This document shows positions 47,358-59,441 of a stretch of 64,000 bases of DNA, piece by piece. The stretch lies in the NCBI GenBank assembly GCA_030248065.1, contig JASAMV010003880.1, positions 30,777-94,776 on the forward strand, written 5' to 3'. The stretch comes from Rhynchonema sp. JSB1_4 (taxonomy: Eukaryota; Nematoda; Chromadorea; Monhysterida; Xyalidae). The notes beneath the pieces are model-generated. The model saw only the letters and a program-made list of their open reading frames with translations, was not told the origin of the DNA and did not search any database. A program made the translations under genes and the position numbers. The first letter of the stretch is position 1; each line of letters starts with the position of its first letter.

Positions 47358-50300
47358 ATGACACTGATCCATCTTCTGTACACCGCGCGACGTTACGCAG
47401 GTAAGGTCCAATACTTTTACACTGGTCAAAATTAGCGGAATAAGAAAGTCTCGAAAAGTTATGACGAACGTAACGTACATACATAGGCCCAATGTAACCA
47501 AAGCACGTGGAGTCCCATCAGGCTCGTTCTGGTGGCATTGTGTTCGGGAGGCCGGGCAGGGCTTCAGGCGTGCTCGGATCCGTATCAAAACACTCAGGGC
47601 AGACCTAAACTTTGACAAATGTGAGCCTAAGCAATCAATACCCCATCTTGAGTGACCTTAATATTCTGGGGCAGCGCGTGGATAGTGTGCATACAGTGCG
47701 GGCAGACATAGAGCACAAAAATATAGGCTTGAAAACTGTATGAAAGTGTCTACAGTGATTGTTTTTTCGTAAAAATGTCACCATAAAGACGGAATACAGT
47801 AGATCGCATTCATTGGTCACCACCCATTCAGGCACTTTGCTCGCCCGCTCCACCTCCTACCGCGCACCGAAGGGCGACATCGCCGAACGACTCACCAGCG
47901 GCCTGACCGTGTTCCTCTATTCGTTGGCCTGTCTGTTTTGTGTGACGCACTTCTTCTGGGGTCGCGGTCAGATATCGTGTTGGTTCGAGCATCAGGACAT
48001 CAACGAGAACTGGATTCGATTCATCAACGATTTTTGCTATGTGGAGGGCACGTATTTCGTGCCGTTGGCCAATCCGCAGCCGTGGCGCGCACCCGAACAG
48101 CAGCCGGTGCACTATTATCAGTGGGTAAGTGCGACGCAATGATTATTGTTTTCCGGAGTTTTCCACTTTTCCAAAGCCAACCAAATGGGACACTCGGGTA
48201 ATCGGATTGGATTGATTTTGTTCTGGTCCATCAATTATTCATCCAACCATAAACTTCCCAAAACAGTTCAATTCAGTGTATCAGGGACCAAGATACCGTA
48301 TTTTTTTCGTTGTTTTTCGGTTGCTTTACCATATTCACAGATGAGAATTGTCACAATCGCGCTCAAATATGGTCGCAGAATGTCAAACGCTGTTCTAAAA
48401 TCATTTAATTGATAATGTTGAAAACACTCAGTTTTCCGCTTAGAGCCCCGAAGGCTGCAAGTGGAAACGTTTCCACTTAAAGCCCCCAGGGGGTCTAATT
48501 AGATTATTTGTTTTTGGTCGGACGGTGGTCCGTTTTCCACCAAATTTCCGATTAGTGCCCCCTGGGTGGAAAACGATTTCACAATGCTCGCGCAGAGTAA
48601 AACATCAATGAAAATACACAAGGTCGCCGTCAAAACTATAGTGCGGTAGAGCTCAAATCAAGAGAAATTGCCTGTTGTTAAATTTCAGGTTCCATACGTG
48701 TTGGCACTACAAGCTGTCTTACTGTACCTGCCCGAACTGGTTTGGCTGAAACTCTGCTGCACACGTATTTGTGGTATGTTTTCTGATCGATTAGTTATAT
48801 TTTTGTATAAATGTTACATGAGCTTGCACTTTTGCAGCAAAGCTGACAATGACAAGCTGAGACGTTTTGCCGACCATGATCCAGTTCTTATTGCGCACTG
48901 CACCAATATTCTACTTCTGCATTACAGCAATCGATCTATCGGACCTGTGTCAGACCCTGAAATGCTGGTGGCGCAAGTGCAACACCGAGCCGACCTACCA
49001 CCTGCCCACCGCGGTGCTACAACGTGCTGATGACGGTGGCGGAGAGAAGGGCGCCCTATTCGCCCGAAAATCCGCCACATATTTCTTGGCCCATCTCCAA
49101 TTATCCCGTGCGCGAACCTTATCCGTCTACGCGCTACCCGTCTGCTATCTGGCCACCAAACTGTTCTATTGTTTCGTCTGCCTGGCGGTGCTGTTCTGGC
49201 TGAATGTCTACTTCGGTCAATCGGATCGCAGTCGGTTGTGGGGTGTTGCAACGTTGGTGAACCTGATTCAGGGTATTGACTGGCAGATCACCGGCATATT
49301 CCCAAGGGTCACCTATTGTCAACATGCCAGACATCGGTATGGATCTCCGCCGGTCAGTTGGAAACGAGTATATTTTTGTTTTGTATAATCACTTTACGGT
49401 ATTTCTAGGCCACGCGTGTGTGGTGTCGCATAATGGTCCAGTAACCACAGTGATAATTGTGACCTGTCCTACATTACATTTACTTGGAGATTAACTAATG
49501 TCATTCAATTCGACAACACAAAGTGTTCATTATCAGCTGAACAAGTTTTTACCCTGATCAAAACCGAACAGTATAGAGTCTCGAGACAACCTCAGTTGAA
49601 AACAGTCACGAAACCGGAACAAATCCTTATCGATCTAGGTATCTGATGACTCATTTTTCCCCAATTTGGCTGAATGTAGCTTTTAGCGATTGCTCCCACC
49701 CCCAAATTTCTCACTAATGGCTTCTAGCTATCGGTCGTGCGCTGTACCCTACCAATGATGGCCTACTACGAAAAGATGTTCCTGTTCTTCTGGTTCTGGC
49801 TGCTAATGGTCTGTCTCGTCAACGTGTGTCTACTGCTCTATTGGATCGTGGCCATTCTGCTGCCCTCGTCAAACTACTACTTCGTACAAGTGCATCTTAT
49901 GGAGGTATAGCGTGGAAGAATTACTCGAACTTTTTGCGAACTTGAAAAAGCGGGCATAAATCGGCTCGCATACACTGTAGGTATACACACTGTGGCGTCA
50001 CTTGATAAGCGAAACGGTCATCTGATTTCTTGGTTTGAAATTTTCGAATTTGAAAATACTTTTAGAGGCTTGCCAATACTACTGTGTACATAATTTAGTT
50101 TCTTCAATAGCTGTCTTGGAAGAATTTTCACCATTCAGATCGAAACGGTCTCATCAGTAAACATAGTAGGAGAATATCTCGAATTATCCTCCCACCATAA
50201 AAGTTCCGGCGACCAAGACAAGGCCGGACCGTATTATCCGGATCCCCAAGTTTGATACAAAGCTTATGCTTCACTCAACCTACAAAATTGAGCTGGAGCA

Positions 50301-50921
50301 TTCTCGGTTTATGGTGGTAACCACTGGCGCTTTTGTCATTGACAAGGCCCAGGGCGCCATTGCAGTCCGGCATTATGGGCCGAAACTGCATCCACAGATC
50401 TAAAACAATGCGTGCCCACAAGGCTACATAAATCGTATCGTTATTGATCTATCATCTTTTGTGCAAAGCACGTCCACAAGACAGCACCCAGTGCACTTTG
50501 ATATCTTCTTCTTGCCTAGTTGATGTTTCAGCCGACAGTTCGTGACCATATGGACCTAAATGACGACACAGACGATTCGTGGCTGGACGCGTTTGTCAGC
50601 GACTACCTCGACATCGACGGCGTGTTCATCTTGCGCAAAGTGGCGAGCGATTGCGGATCGCTGCCAACTGCGCACCTCATTTCCGCTCTTTACGCCGATT
50701 TTGTCACCTGCATTCGACAACGTCAGGAACAAACGGACAGGACTGCGGGCACCGGTAGTCCGTTGGGGGCACATGAGCTGCATCCGCTATTGCAAACGCC
50801 CAGATCCATACGACGAAGAAGGAAGAGATTGTTCAAACGACAGAATGTCAATTCGAACACTGCCAGGTCATTGAGGACAATCGGGGAGGAGCAGGATTTC
50901 ACTGATGTCATCGATGTTTGA
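47358..50921 (+). CDS. inx: Innexin (gap-junction channel subunit), complete, 6 exons
   Basis: Exons: 47358-47400, 47832-48124, 48689-48773, 48928-49352, 49728-49904, 50532-50921. Total 1413 nt, 470 aa. Diagnostic features are four hydrophobic helices; first extracellular loop with CWF and FCYVEGTYFVP; the innexin signature YYQWVPYVLALQ across the exon 2-3 junction; second loop FPRVTYC...VRCTLPMM with family-typical cysteine spacing; helix 4 EKMFLFFWFWLLMV; and cytoplasmic DIDGVFILRKVASDCG. Innexins form hexameric channels and gap junctions in invertebrate plasma membranes. Exon 1 is short (MTLIHLLYTARRYAG) and was chosen because its GTAAGG donor leaves exactly the phase that exon 2 needs. 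Two other GTs near the exon-4 donor break the reading frame or the loop spacing. The C-terminal tail is longer and basic (RRRRKRLFKRQN). Confidence 0.93.
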
Positions 50922-51674
50922 CTGATGATTTGATGTTTCACGGATCTAGCCAATCCGCTCCACAGGACCTCGACAACCCTGTGATTGACTCTATGGCTAA
51001 TAGTTTTGTCGTCAAATCTTTTCGTCAAATCAAGCAATAATACATGAGCCCCAATTGAGCGCGAGAAATAATTCATGTGATTTGATGAAAAGATTTGACT
51101 CGGTGATTTGACGACATTACTACAAGCCGACTCTATTGGGTCAGCGACGACAGTTTCCAGTTTAGTCTCCATAGCGATACCTAATCAGTTCAACCGCTGG
51201 GTAGGTGTATACTTACAATAAGTGTCGATATGAAATTTTGGAGCAGAAATCTGCCGGAGGCTAGGAACATGGACTGTTTTTTCCGGCACTCCATTATTTG
51301 ACCAGATCTCTCCCTGCCAAATGCCAAAATGTGGCCTGAAAATCAATACAATTTTGTATCGTTATCTTCAACGTGCTTCCAAGTAGGTATATACTGTACA
51401 GCTATTGTGTCTGTCCAAAGGCACACAAGGTGTTAAGATGGCTTTTACCTCTTGCCTTGTTGTTGCCCCATATGCTTCATGCTTGCTTCAAGAATACATT
51501 CCAAAGAGCATAATGAATAAATGCAGTGTGTTAGTATAGTTCTTTGTGTAGTACACCACGACCACGAGTATAGTTATTGGTCATGATTAAAAATTCAGCC
51601 CAAATAAGTGCATCAAGCTATAAATACACCAAAACATAGACCTCCACACTTCACACGTACCCATAAAACTTGGA
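50922..51674. other. Spacer between innexin and DUF273 gene A
   Basis: Contains an imperfect inverted pair around 50975-51135 (TTGACGACATTACTA-like). No gene seen. Confidence 0.5.
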
Positions 51675-54282
51675 ATGACACTGCGTGTCAGCAAACGGCT
51701 CCAGTCACTCTGTACAACCCGAAATGTCCTGCTAATCGTGACAGCGATCACACTATACGCTTTCAACACTCTGCCTGATAGTCCATCCTACAGTCATTGT
51801 GACAAGTATCGATGCCCTGTTGAATCGTCAAAGCCCAATATCGACCCGAACAAAGTGGTTCTGGTGACTTTCTATTCTCAGTCCGAAGCGGATCACGTCT
51901 ATTTCCGACCACTGTCAACGTTGAGGTGCTATGCAGAACGATGGAACATCAGCTTGCTGATTGTGCACGATGATGAAAGAACCAGTGAACAGAACGAAAC
52001 ATGTGTGCACACTTCGGTGAGCTTTGTGTCTTTTGGGGTCACGTGGATGGCTGTATCTCTGGTGCGTTCGCACTAACGAAGACCTGATGCATCGCCCGTC
52101 TGTAAAAATATTTCGCGTTTACTAGACGTATGTAATTCAGACAACTTCGGCCATGTGGTAAGAGGTTTGTGTGGAGATGGGGGATTGTCAAGCGTTGTTT
52201 GGACAGATTTTTTGGCATATTTTTTGACAGCCGCGGCGAACTTCTAGGTAGGAGTTTAGAAGTGCTCACCACAAAAGGCACAATACAAAGCCGATATCAA
52301 ACTTGATGACCGGACTGATGGATCGGACCGATCAGCTCATAAAGTCGATCGTCAATCGGTTCAAATACATACGTCTATGGATCCAACCACCAAGGTGGTG
52401 ACACCCAACACGCGTATCCAATCCGTGTGTCAACCAATACCAACCCATTTACGCTCCGTTGTCGCTCTTATTTTCCGATTTTCTTCCGCAAACACTGTCT
52501 GATCTCGCTGCTGCTGCAATCGCACCCGCAATTCGACTGGTTCTACGTGCTCGACGCCGACACGGGAGTGGCGAATCCCGATCACGATCTCAGGGACTAC
52601 ATCTATGATCAGTTTGATTTGATCTTCTACGAACGGTTCTACATTTGGGAGGTGCGTGCACGCAGAGGCAGCACTGGCCGCAATTCTAGGCGATCACTTC
52701 GCAAAGAGCGTTTAATGTATACACTGCAAGAGCTTGTCAGTCACCAGGCAGTGAACGCCTTTCTTTTCACTTTTTTAACATGCACGCATGATTATCTGTA
52801 ATTTGACAAGGTGGCAGCCGGCAACTACATCGCCAAAAACACCCGATTTGCGCAACAATTCCTGATGGAATGGGCGAACATGGAATTCGAACTACCATAT
52901 GGCTGGAATAATGGTATCAAAATTGCAATATTCATCGTTTAATTAGGATTTTAATTAGAATATCTATAGCTCTTAATATTCAGAATCGATGAAAATCCGC
53001 CACAGTTACGACAACGGCGCCATTCACCTACTGCTTCTGCGCACTGTCTACCCGGACATTCCGCTGGTGGCGGAAACTTGCGGAAAGCTTTGGTTTGATA
53101 ATTTTGGGTTTCCTGCCAACGTAAAACCAAGACATATTGCTTACAAATTTCAGGTATGGCAACAAATTTATCGATTACATTTGGTGCACTGTGCATTATC
53201 TGAGACCGCGGCGGTGTTCGCAACACATTCGGATTTTGCGACGTGGGCATGCGTGGGTACTGGACAGGTTCGGGGTATAATTATACCCATATTCCGTTTA
53301 GCTCAGTTCTCCTGTTGGGCAGGAAACAAGTGACGGGACTAAAATTTACAGACACATTTTGTTGGACAAGTGGAGCACTCAGACGTTCATGGAGCACGGA
53401 TGGAAAGAGAAACAGACGGAGGAGGGCAGATACTGGAGCTTGCAGGTTCCTTCAAGTCGTAAATCTTCCATGTTCGGTATAAGGAAGTGTGTTATTTTTA
53501 CAATGATCCTTTTCATCTGAAAAATGAACAAAAAGTAACATTCCATCAATCTGCAGTTTCCAGTCTGCAGCTCATCGGCTAATATTATTGTAGTCGACGC
53601 AACTATATGTACATACCTACGGTACATACTTAAGATTCGTGCAAACCACAGCTGGCTTTCTGCCTCCGTTATGCACCACACTGAGATGCGGGACTAATAT
53701 GTAGATGCTAATACAGGGTTGTAAATAGGCCCACTGGATAGTGATGACACCAACAGACAAATCCTGTTGTGTTTGCACGAAACACAAGCAGCCCGTTTAT
53801 GTTGTGAATGTTCAGTATATGACTGACGGCGACTTGCTTCGTTCCACGCGTCACAAAGCTCATAATAATTGTAGAGGTGCATAGGCACAATAAATGACAG
53901 CCTCTTTTACCACATCATCTATTTTTCGATGTTTCAGCGTCTGCCCACTGGTGCTGAATGCGACCCAATCGAGCGCAAACCGTGGCCGCTGCGTCCAAGA
54001 CTGTTCCTTTCAACCGAAGCGATGCGCTTGCATTTGCGACTGATTGAGTCCCAAATCCAGACCAACCTAGGACTGCCCAAACTACCGGATATTGGACAAT
54101 GCTGGCCCTATTGTGAACAGTATGACACCAGCAAACTGGTTTCACCGGACAGAAACCGAATCGAACCATATTTACGACGCGCACTGTACGCACGTATCGC
54201 TCTGTTCGTCATCAATCTAATTGGTGGTGCGGTAATGATCGTGCTTCTGGCGTGCGCCATCAGGAGACGATGTTGTGATTGA
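51675..54282 (+). CDS. DUF273 putative glycosyltransferase, gene A (7 exons)
   Basis: Exons: 51675-52016, 52478-52651, 52811-52913, 52984-53092, 53154-53267, 53352-53445, 53938-54282. Total 1281 nt, 426 aa. An N-terminal signal anchor (NVLLIVTAITLYAF) suggests a type II Golgi/ER protein. The core carries VTFYSQSEADHVYFRPLSTL, FFRKHC, FYVLDADTGVANPDHDL (DAD resembling a GT-A DxD metal site), FYERFYIWE, the DNGA motif, RILRRGHAWVLDR and a late HGWK. This is the nematode DUF273 layout; catalysis is inferred, with no known substrate. A second hydrophobic segment near the C-terminus (ALFVINLIGGAVMIVLLACA) ends in RRRCCD. The acceptor of exon 2 is odd: the expected AG reads CG. AATAAA begins on the last base of the stop codon. 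Gene B is its tandem paralogue. Confidence 0.85.
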
Positions 54283-54287
54283 ATAAA
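54282..54287 (+). terminator. Poly(A) signal AATAAA overlapping the DUF273-A stop codon
   Basis: The TGA stop (54280-54282) supplies the first A of AATAAA, so the 3' UTR would be only about 15-20 nt if this signal is used. Confidence 0.6.
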
Positions 54288-55344
54288 GTTGTGTTTTGTA
54301 TAAAAAGATGGTTAAAAATTACTTTGGTGATATTTTTTCTCCCTGGGTATTTGTAGACCAACCAGAAGTAGAGATTTTGTTTCTTGCCAGCTGTAGTCAT
54401 TGCATATTGAAACATCATTCACTCAGCCTGCACATCGTTGCATAACATGTACAGTATATTAATAATGAAATATAACAAGTACTGCAAGCTCATTGGATCT
54501 GGTTGACTGATGTTTCACAACGACAATAACACAAGTAAATATAGGTAAATTACCAAAGAGTAGAAATAAAGCCAGCGTGCTGTGTCGTTGTTGTCTCCCG
54601 CAAGTATACCAAAATTCGAGTTTTGTTGTCCAACCACATTCACAACAAAGAAGGCCATTCTGTATGAGCTCTTTGGGGGACGAACAATAGATGTATCTGA
54701 CACCAGTGTTCAAATACAGCCACTTCGAGCGCAAGACGTAAACAGGTAGGGAATAACTGCTCTTACATCTGTTATGCAGTAACCAGTAGCTGATACAGTA
54801 CTGACGTTGTACAATAGGTACTTATGTATGTACATTGTGCTACCTTCATGTGCCGAAGGCTGGTCCTGACGATGACATGAGTGAGACACAGAAAAATATG
54901 CAATGTTTTGCATGAACAGCTGATCCAATTCAGGTTAGCAAAACTGTTACACTGTGTAACACAGTATGGGAAGTTCGAAAATTGCCCATTCCCAGCCCAA
55001 AATTTGAGCAAATTTCCCATGCAAAATGCCAAAAATCAAGAATTTCGCCATACCATATCTCCAAAAATTTTCCTCACGGTTGCGGAGTTTCAGAAAAAGT
55101 CATATCTCAATTATTTTTTGAAGGTGCCAAAAAATAGGTTTCAAAGTGTTCGAAACAGCAAGCGATTTTTGACAGTTTCAAGCCAAACTTGATTTTGGCC
55201 AATTTTGATGCTTCTAGAGGTCAAAAAGTCATTTCTTATGGTACATAGTCTCAAAGTGAATAATTTCCCACATCCCGTATTCGCGGCAGATTTTCCACAC
55301 CCCATACCAGGGGGATAGCGCTTCCCACCAACAACACCACTGAT
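54288..55344. other. Spacer between the DUF273 genes
   Basis: About 1 kb with no supported gene. It contains scattered TACATA/TATGTA motifs like other spacers here. Confidence 0.5.
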
Positions 55345-58246
55345 GTGGCAACAGCAATGTTTTTCTTGAAAATCACGTTAAAAATATCATCAGAGGAAAT
55401 GATGACCAAAAACGAGAGGGAGACGCACCGATGTTGCAGCACTTTCGGGCAAGCACTCTTGATGGAGCTGCAGTCGCCCAAATGCGCCATTCTATGCCTG
55501 GTTGTGCTCTGTGCAACCATCTATACGGTCTACATTGCAAGCACCGACCAGCTGCAGCTCGTTCCCGGCTACAAACGACTTCTCGACAAGATCCCAGAGA
55601 TTCGGCAAGGCATCGAACTGATCTTCCCAACCCGGTTCAATCGGACCAGTGGCAAGGCCAGTGACATTTCATTGCCTGACCAGAACGTCACCGCTGGACT
55701 CCAGTTCACATTCAAAAACCCTCGACAGCTCAACTCCAGCCAACCGCTGCCTAGATTGGCAATTGTCACGTATTTCTCCGAAAACGCCGCCAGAACACAG
55801 TACACCCGATCGCTGAGCACGATGAAATGCTATGCGAAACGCGAAAACGTCACGTTCATTGAGATTAACGACGATCGACTCGACGATGAGCAGAGAACGA
55901 CGTGCAAACGCAAATATGTATGTGCGTGTTTCTGGTTTTTGCAAACAAATTTTGAAAATGAACTAAATCTGGCTAAACTCACAATTCTGAAAAATCTGCA
56001 AAATTCTGTACTCTCATTTAAAAACCGCTCGTGATCGAGGCAATGACCTCTGCTGCCAGCGAAATAATGCACACGTGTCTTCTTTTCAATCAGGCCCGTA
56101 GACAGAGATCCCCTTTGACATTCATTTCGGATAACATGAAACCTGAAAGCTGAGTATTTCTATGTGATGTTTCACGCTCCAGCTGCTGCTGCTGTTTCAG
56201 CTGCTCTTCCGCAAACACTGCCTGGTGGCGTTGACCATTGCTGCTCACCCAAACATTGATTGGTTCTACGTGCTTGATGCCGACACCGGGGTAGCTAATC
56301 CGAATCACAGCCTGTGCGCACATATGTTGATGTTTCATTTCTGATTATTTCAATTAGTTTTGTTTCTCGTGAAGAATAAAATTGAGTTAAAAAAGAATAT
56401 TATGAACTTTCAGCTACGAATACTTGGATCCATCCGTGGACTTCATTTTCTACGAGCGATTCTACATTTGGGAAGTGGCCGCCGGAAATTACATTGTGCG
56501 AAACACAAATTACTCGTTCGAATTTCTGATGCGATGGTCGAAAATGGAAACGGAATTGCCGACCGGTCAGTGAATCATTGTAGAACACATTTATGCAGAT
56601 TATTAAACATCAGCAAGCTGGTCAAAAGCATGTATATAAAGTATGGGCCAGAACAATATTGCCCTTGATTTTTCAGGCAAGAACATCTACACCAGTTTCG
56701 ATAACGGTGCAAACCACGTGCTGTTGCTGCAGATAATTTATCACGACAAACCGGAAGTTGCAATCAGATGTAAAACACACTGGTCTGCCCATATTTTTAC
56801 ACTGATCAAAAAACACAGAGTTTCCTTGATAAATCAGGATTGGTGGTGATCTCGCCTTGATTTTCAGGCACGCCGGCCGATTCCATCTGTTTCTCTGGTG
56901 TTGCGACCATTTCCTGCGTCTTCGACGTTGTTCGCCGCATTTTCGCATATTGAGACGGGCGCATGCCTGGGTGATTGACAGGTCGCTCTTGACAGGATGT
57001 GTAGTTTGACATTATCGTTCAGGGAGTCCACACAGTGAATAACTGTGAATTTATGGTGTCAAACTACTGTATGTATAGATCTAGCTGACTTTTTTTCATC
57101 ACGGATATTGCGATTTTTTCAGCGTATACCATTGTTTCACAACAATTAGTACGTGAACAACTAGACGCAAAACAATATGCCATAAGTGAATCTCGAGACA
57201 CCCTGAATACAAAAGCTCACGTAACCTGATCAAACCGTGATCCGATCACCAAATTTGATACCGGGCATCGCTTGGCGAACCATTAAGCGAAACTTCAGAT
57301 TCATAGTCGATGACCATGTGTCCCCGTCAGTGTTCATGCATCACGGATGGAAGGAGTTTCAGGTCAAACATGGCGCTAATTGGGTGTTGCAGGTTAGTAG
57401 ATTTATGTAGCACCTGGCGTGTCAGCGTTGGGCGTTCTTTTTATGCCTATAACTGGCACGCCTGAAGGTTTCATCTCTTGATTAATGCCGCGGCCACAGT
57501 TATCCAGACCTCATTCATAATGCGTGCATTATGCAGAGTGCTTTTAGTCGCTCGTTCCATCAAGTTTTCACAGGCGGTCCACCAACCAGGTTATCATCAG
57601 GGCACTAGAAACGCTCGCCTCCGAATAATACAGGGCTTGGGCTGAGGCTCAGGCCTACCCAGTATACATTAAGGCTCAGACTTGGTTTGGACTTGCACTC
57701 GAAATTAGGATTAGGCTTAGACCCGCACTTAGGCTGTGTGCAAGCTTGTTTTAGCCTGAGCCCAAATTAGAGCCCGAACTAGGTACATACATGTATGTAG
57801 GTACTATTGGGAAGAGCATCAATGTGAGTCCAGTACCATGATTAGTAACGATGCACCAGATGACCAATGAGCCATCAAAAATCCGAGCGAACAGATTTTT
57901 AGGCCTCTCACACTGTGCTGATATGCACGGCACTAATATTCTGAACAATATCACGCAATGGTTACTTTCCTTCCAACAGCGTCTACCCAGTGGTGCCGAA
58001 TGTGACCCCCACAAACGCGCCCCATGGCCGATCCGAGCCAATCAATCTGTGAGCGACAGTGAAATGCGTCGAATCCTTGCCAAATGGGAACGAAAACAAC
58101 AGCAACAGTTCAATCTACAGATCGAACCGGACATCGCCGAGTGCTTCCCCACCTGTGAAGTTCATGACACTTCGCTGTTTGTCTCGCCAGCTCGTACCAA
58201 AATGCCGAGACTCCCAGGATTTGAGAGAATGCCCGTTGTTTGCTAG
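55345..58246 (+). CDS. DUF273 putative glycosyltransferase, gene B (7 exons), tandem paralogue of gene A
   Basis: Exons: 55345-55917, 56201-56313, 56414-56565, 56677-56782, 56868-56981, 57299-57392, 57980-58246. Total 1419 nt, 472 aa. Signal anchor CAILCLVVLCATIYTVYIAS near residue 50, then VTYFSENAARTQYTRSLSTM, FRKHCLVALTIAAHPNIDW, FYVLDADTGVANPNHSL, FIFYERFYIWEVAAGNY, FDNGANH, RILRRAHAWVIDR, HHGWKEF and RLPSGAECDP. Exons 5 and 6 are 114 and 94 nt in both A and B, and intron phases agree, so the pair arose by tandem duplication. B splits the DxD region with an extra intron relative to A's exon 2, and merges the segment that in A is split after YIWE. It stops before A's C-terminal membrane helix. 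Several upstream Met codons are possible starts (55345 taken, 55462 the most conservative). A likely poly(A) signal lies at 58404. Confidence 0.83.
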
Positions 58247-59213
58247 CCAGCTGCCGTATTTTTTCATTATATTGCAAGTATGCGGAGCCAATCCGAGAAA
58301 AGCTTGCCGATCCCCATTCTGCGAAAAAGCCCCCGGCTGCTCAGTTATGGGTTCATGATTCTTTCGCAAAATTAAGCCGTGTGATCAATTGATTCATGAT
58401 ATCAATAAAAATTTAGTAATTTATGGGCCGCACAGTTCGCGGCTCGCCAGATGTTTCAACGACTCCGCGAAAGTATTCTCCACATCACAGTGTACTGCGT
58501 TGACCACAGGAATATAAAGTCCTCTCTGATGAGACAATGAACATGTGATCCTGAACAAACGCCACGTGTGGTTATGGCGGCAACTTGTCAATGACTAATG
58601 ACCTATCGTCGCTCGTTGTTTTAACAAACCGAGCGCGCGGAACTCGAATTTTTTATTGATGACACAAACAAACGATGCAACATAAAAACCGTAGTTTGTC
58701 CAATGGAAGCCCAGGGCTTCTATTCTTTCCGGCACTCTCTGTGTGAAGTGGCTTCTATTAGCGGGCGCGGTTGTTGACTCTCATATCTGCGAAAACGACA
58801 ACACTACACTCTACGAAGCTGCTCCCGGGTGTAAACTGTGCACTGCACTGTGTACTGTATTTCTGAAGTCACGTGAAGAAAGTGTAGATGCTGTCGCGCG
58901 CGTGCCTTTACTTGTCCATGGGCACATTAATACACCGGTAACGAAAGAATTCCCTCCTGACGAGCTGCTGTTGACCTATGTACATATATCAAGGTGTGGT
59001 ACATACTGTACCTATGTATATGTCAAAATATCGTGATTCTTACAGTACCTTCGTATTCAACCACACATCGCCTTGTTTCTGACTCCCAGCTTTTGACAAC
59101 TGCACGCTTTGCACAGATTATTACATACAGGCAACTGAATACAATATACGAAGTTCATTCGCTTTGGTATATGATAGTCAACTGATACATAAAAGGTACA
59201 TACATACATACTG

Positions 59214-59441
59214 TATAGTCCGTCCATCAGCTCATGGCACTTTTGTTTGGGAGGTTCAGGTTCCGTGGTGAAAAACTGTTCCTCCGTAAGGCAATGTCAG
59301 AGAAAACGGCGCACAAATGTAAAATAAAAACCGATTTCTCTTTCTTTTCTTTTTCGTAAGCCAACCGAAACCGGAAAAGCACACTGTATCCTGTCAAGCT
59401 TTTCAGCCAACAAAGTGTCATGAGCTGATGGATGGACTATA
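59214..59441. mobile_element. MITE (TATAGTCCGTCCATCAGCTC), copy 2
   Basis: Ends TATAGTCCGTCCATCAGCTC and inverted GAGCTGATGGATGGACTATA. Interior collinear with 31250-31471. Confidence 0.8.

Noticed and set aside
48867..49388. 173-codon frame as a single exon from its Met
   Set aside because: The innexin exon starts at 48928 after TTACAG and ends at 49352; the rest is intron.
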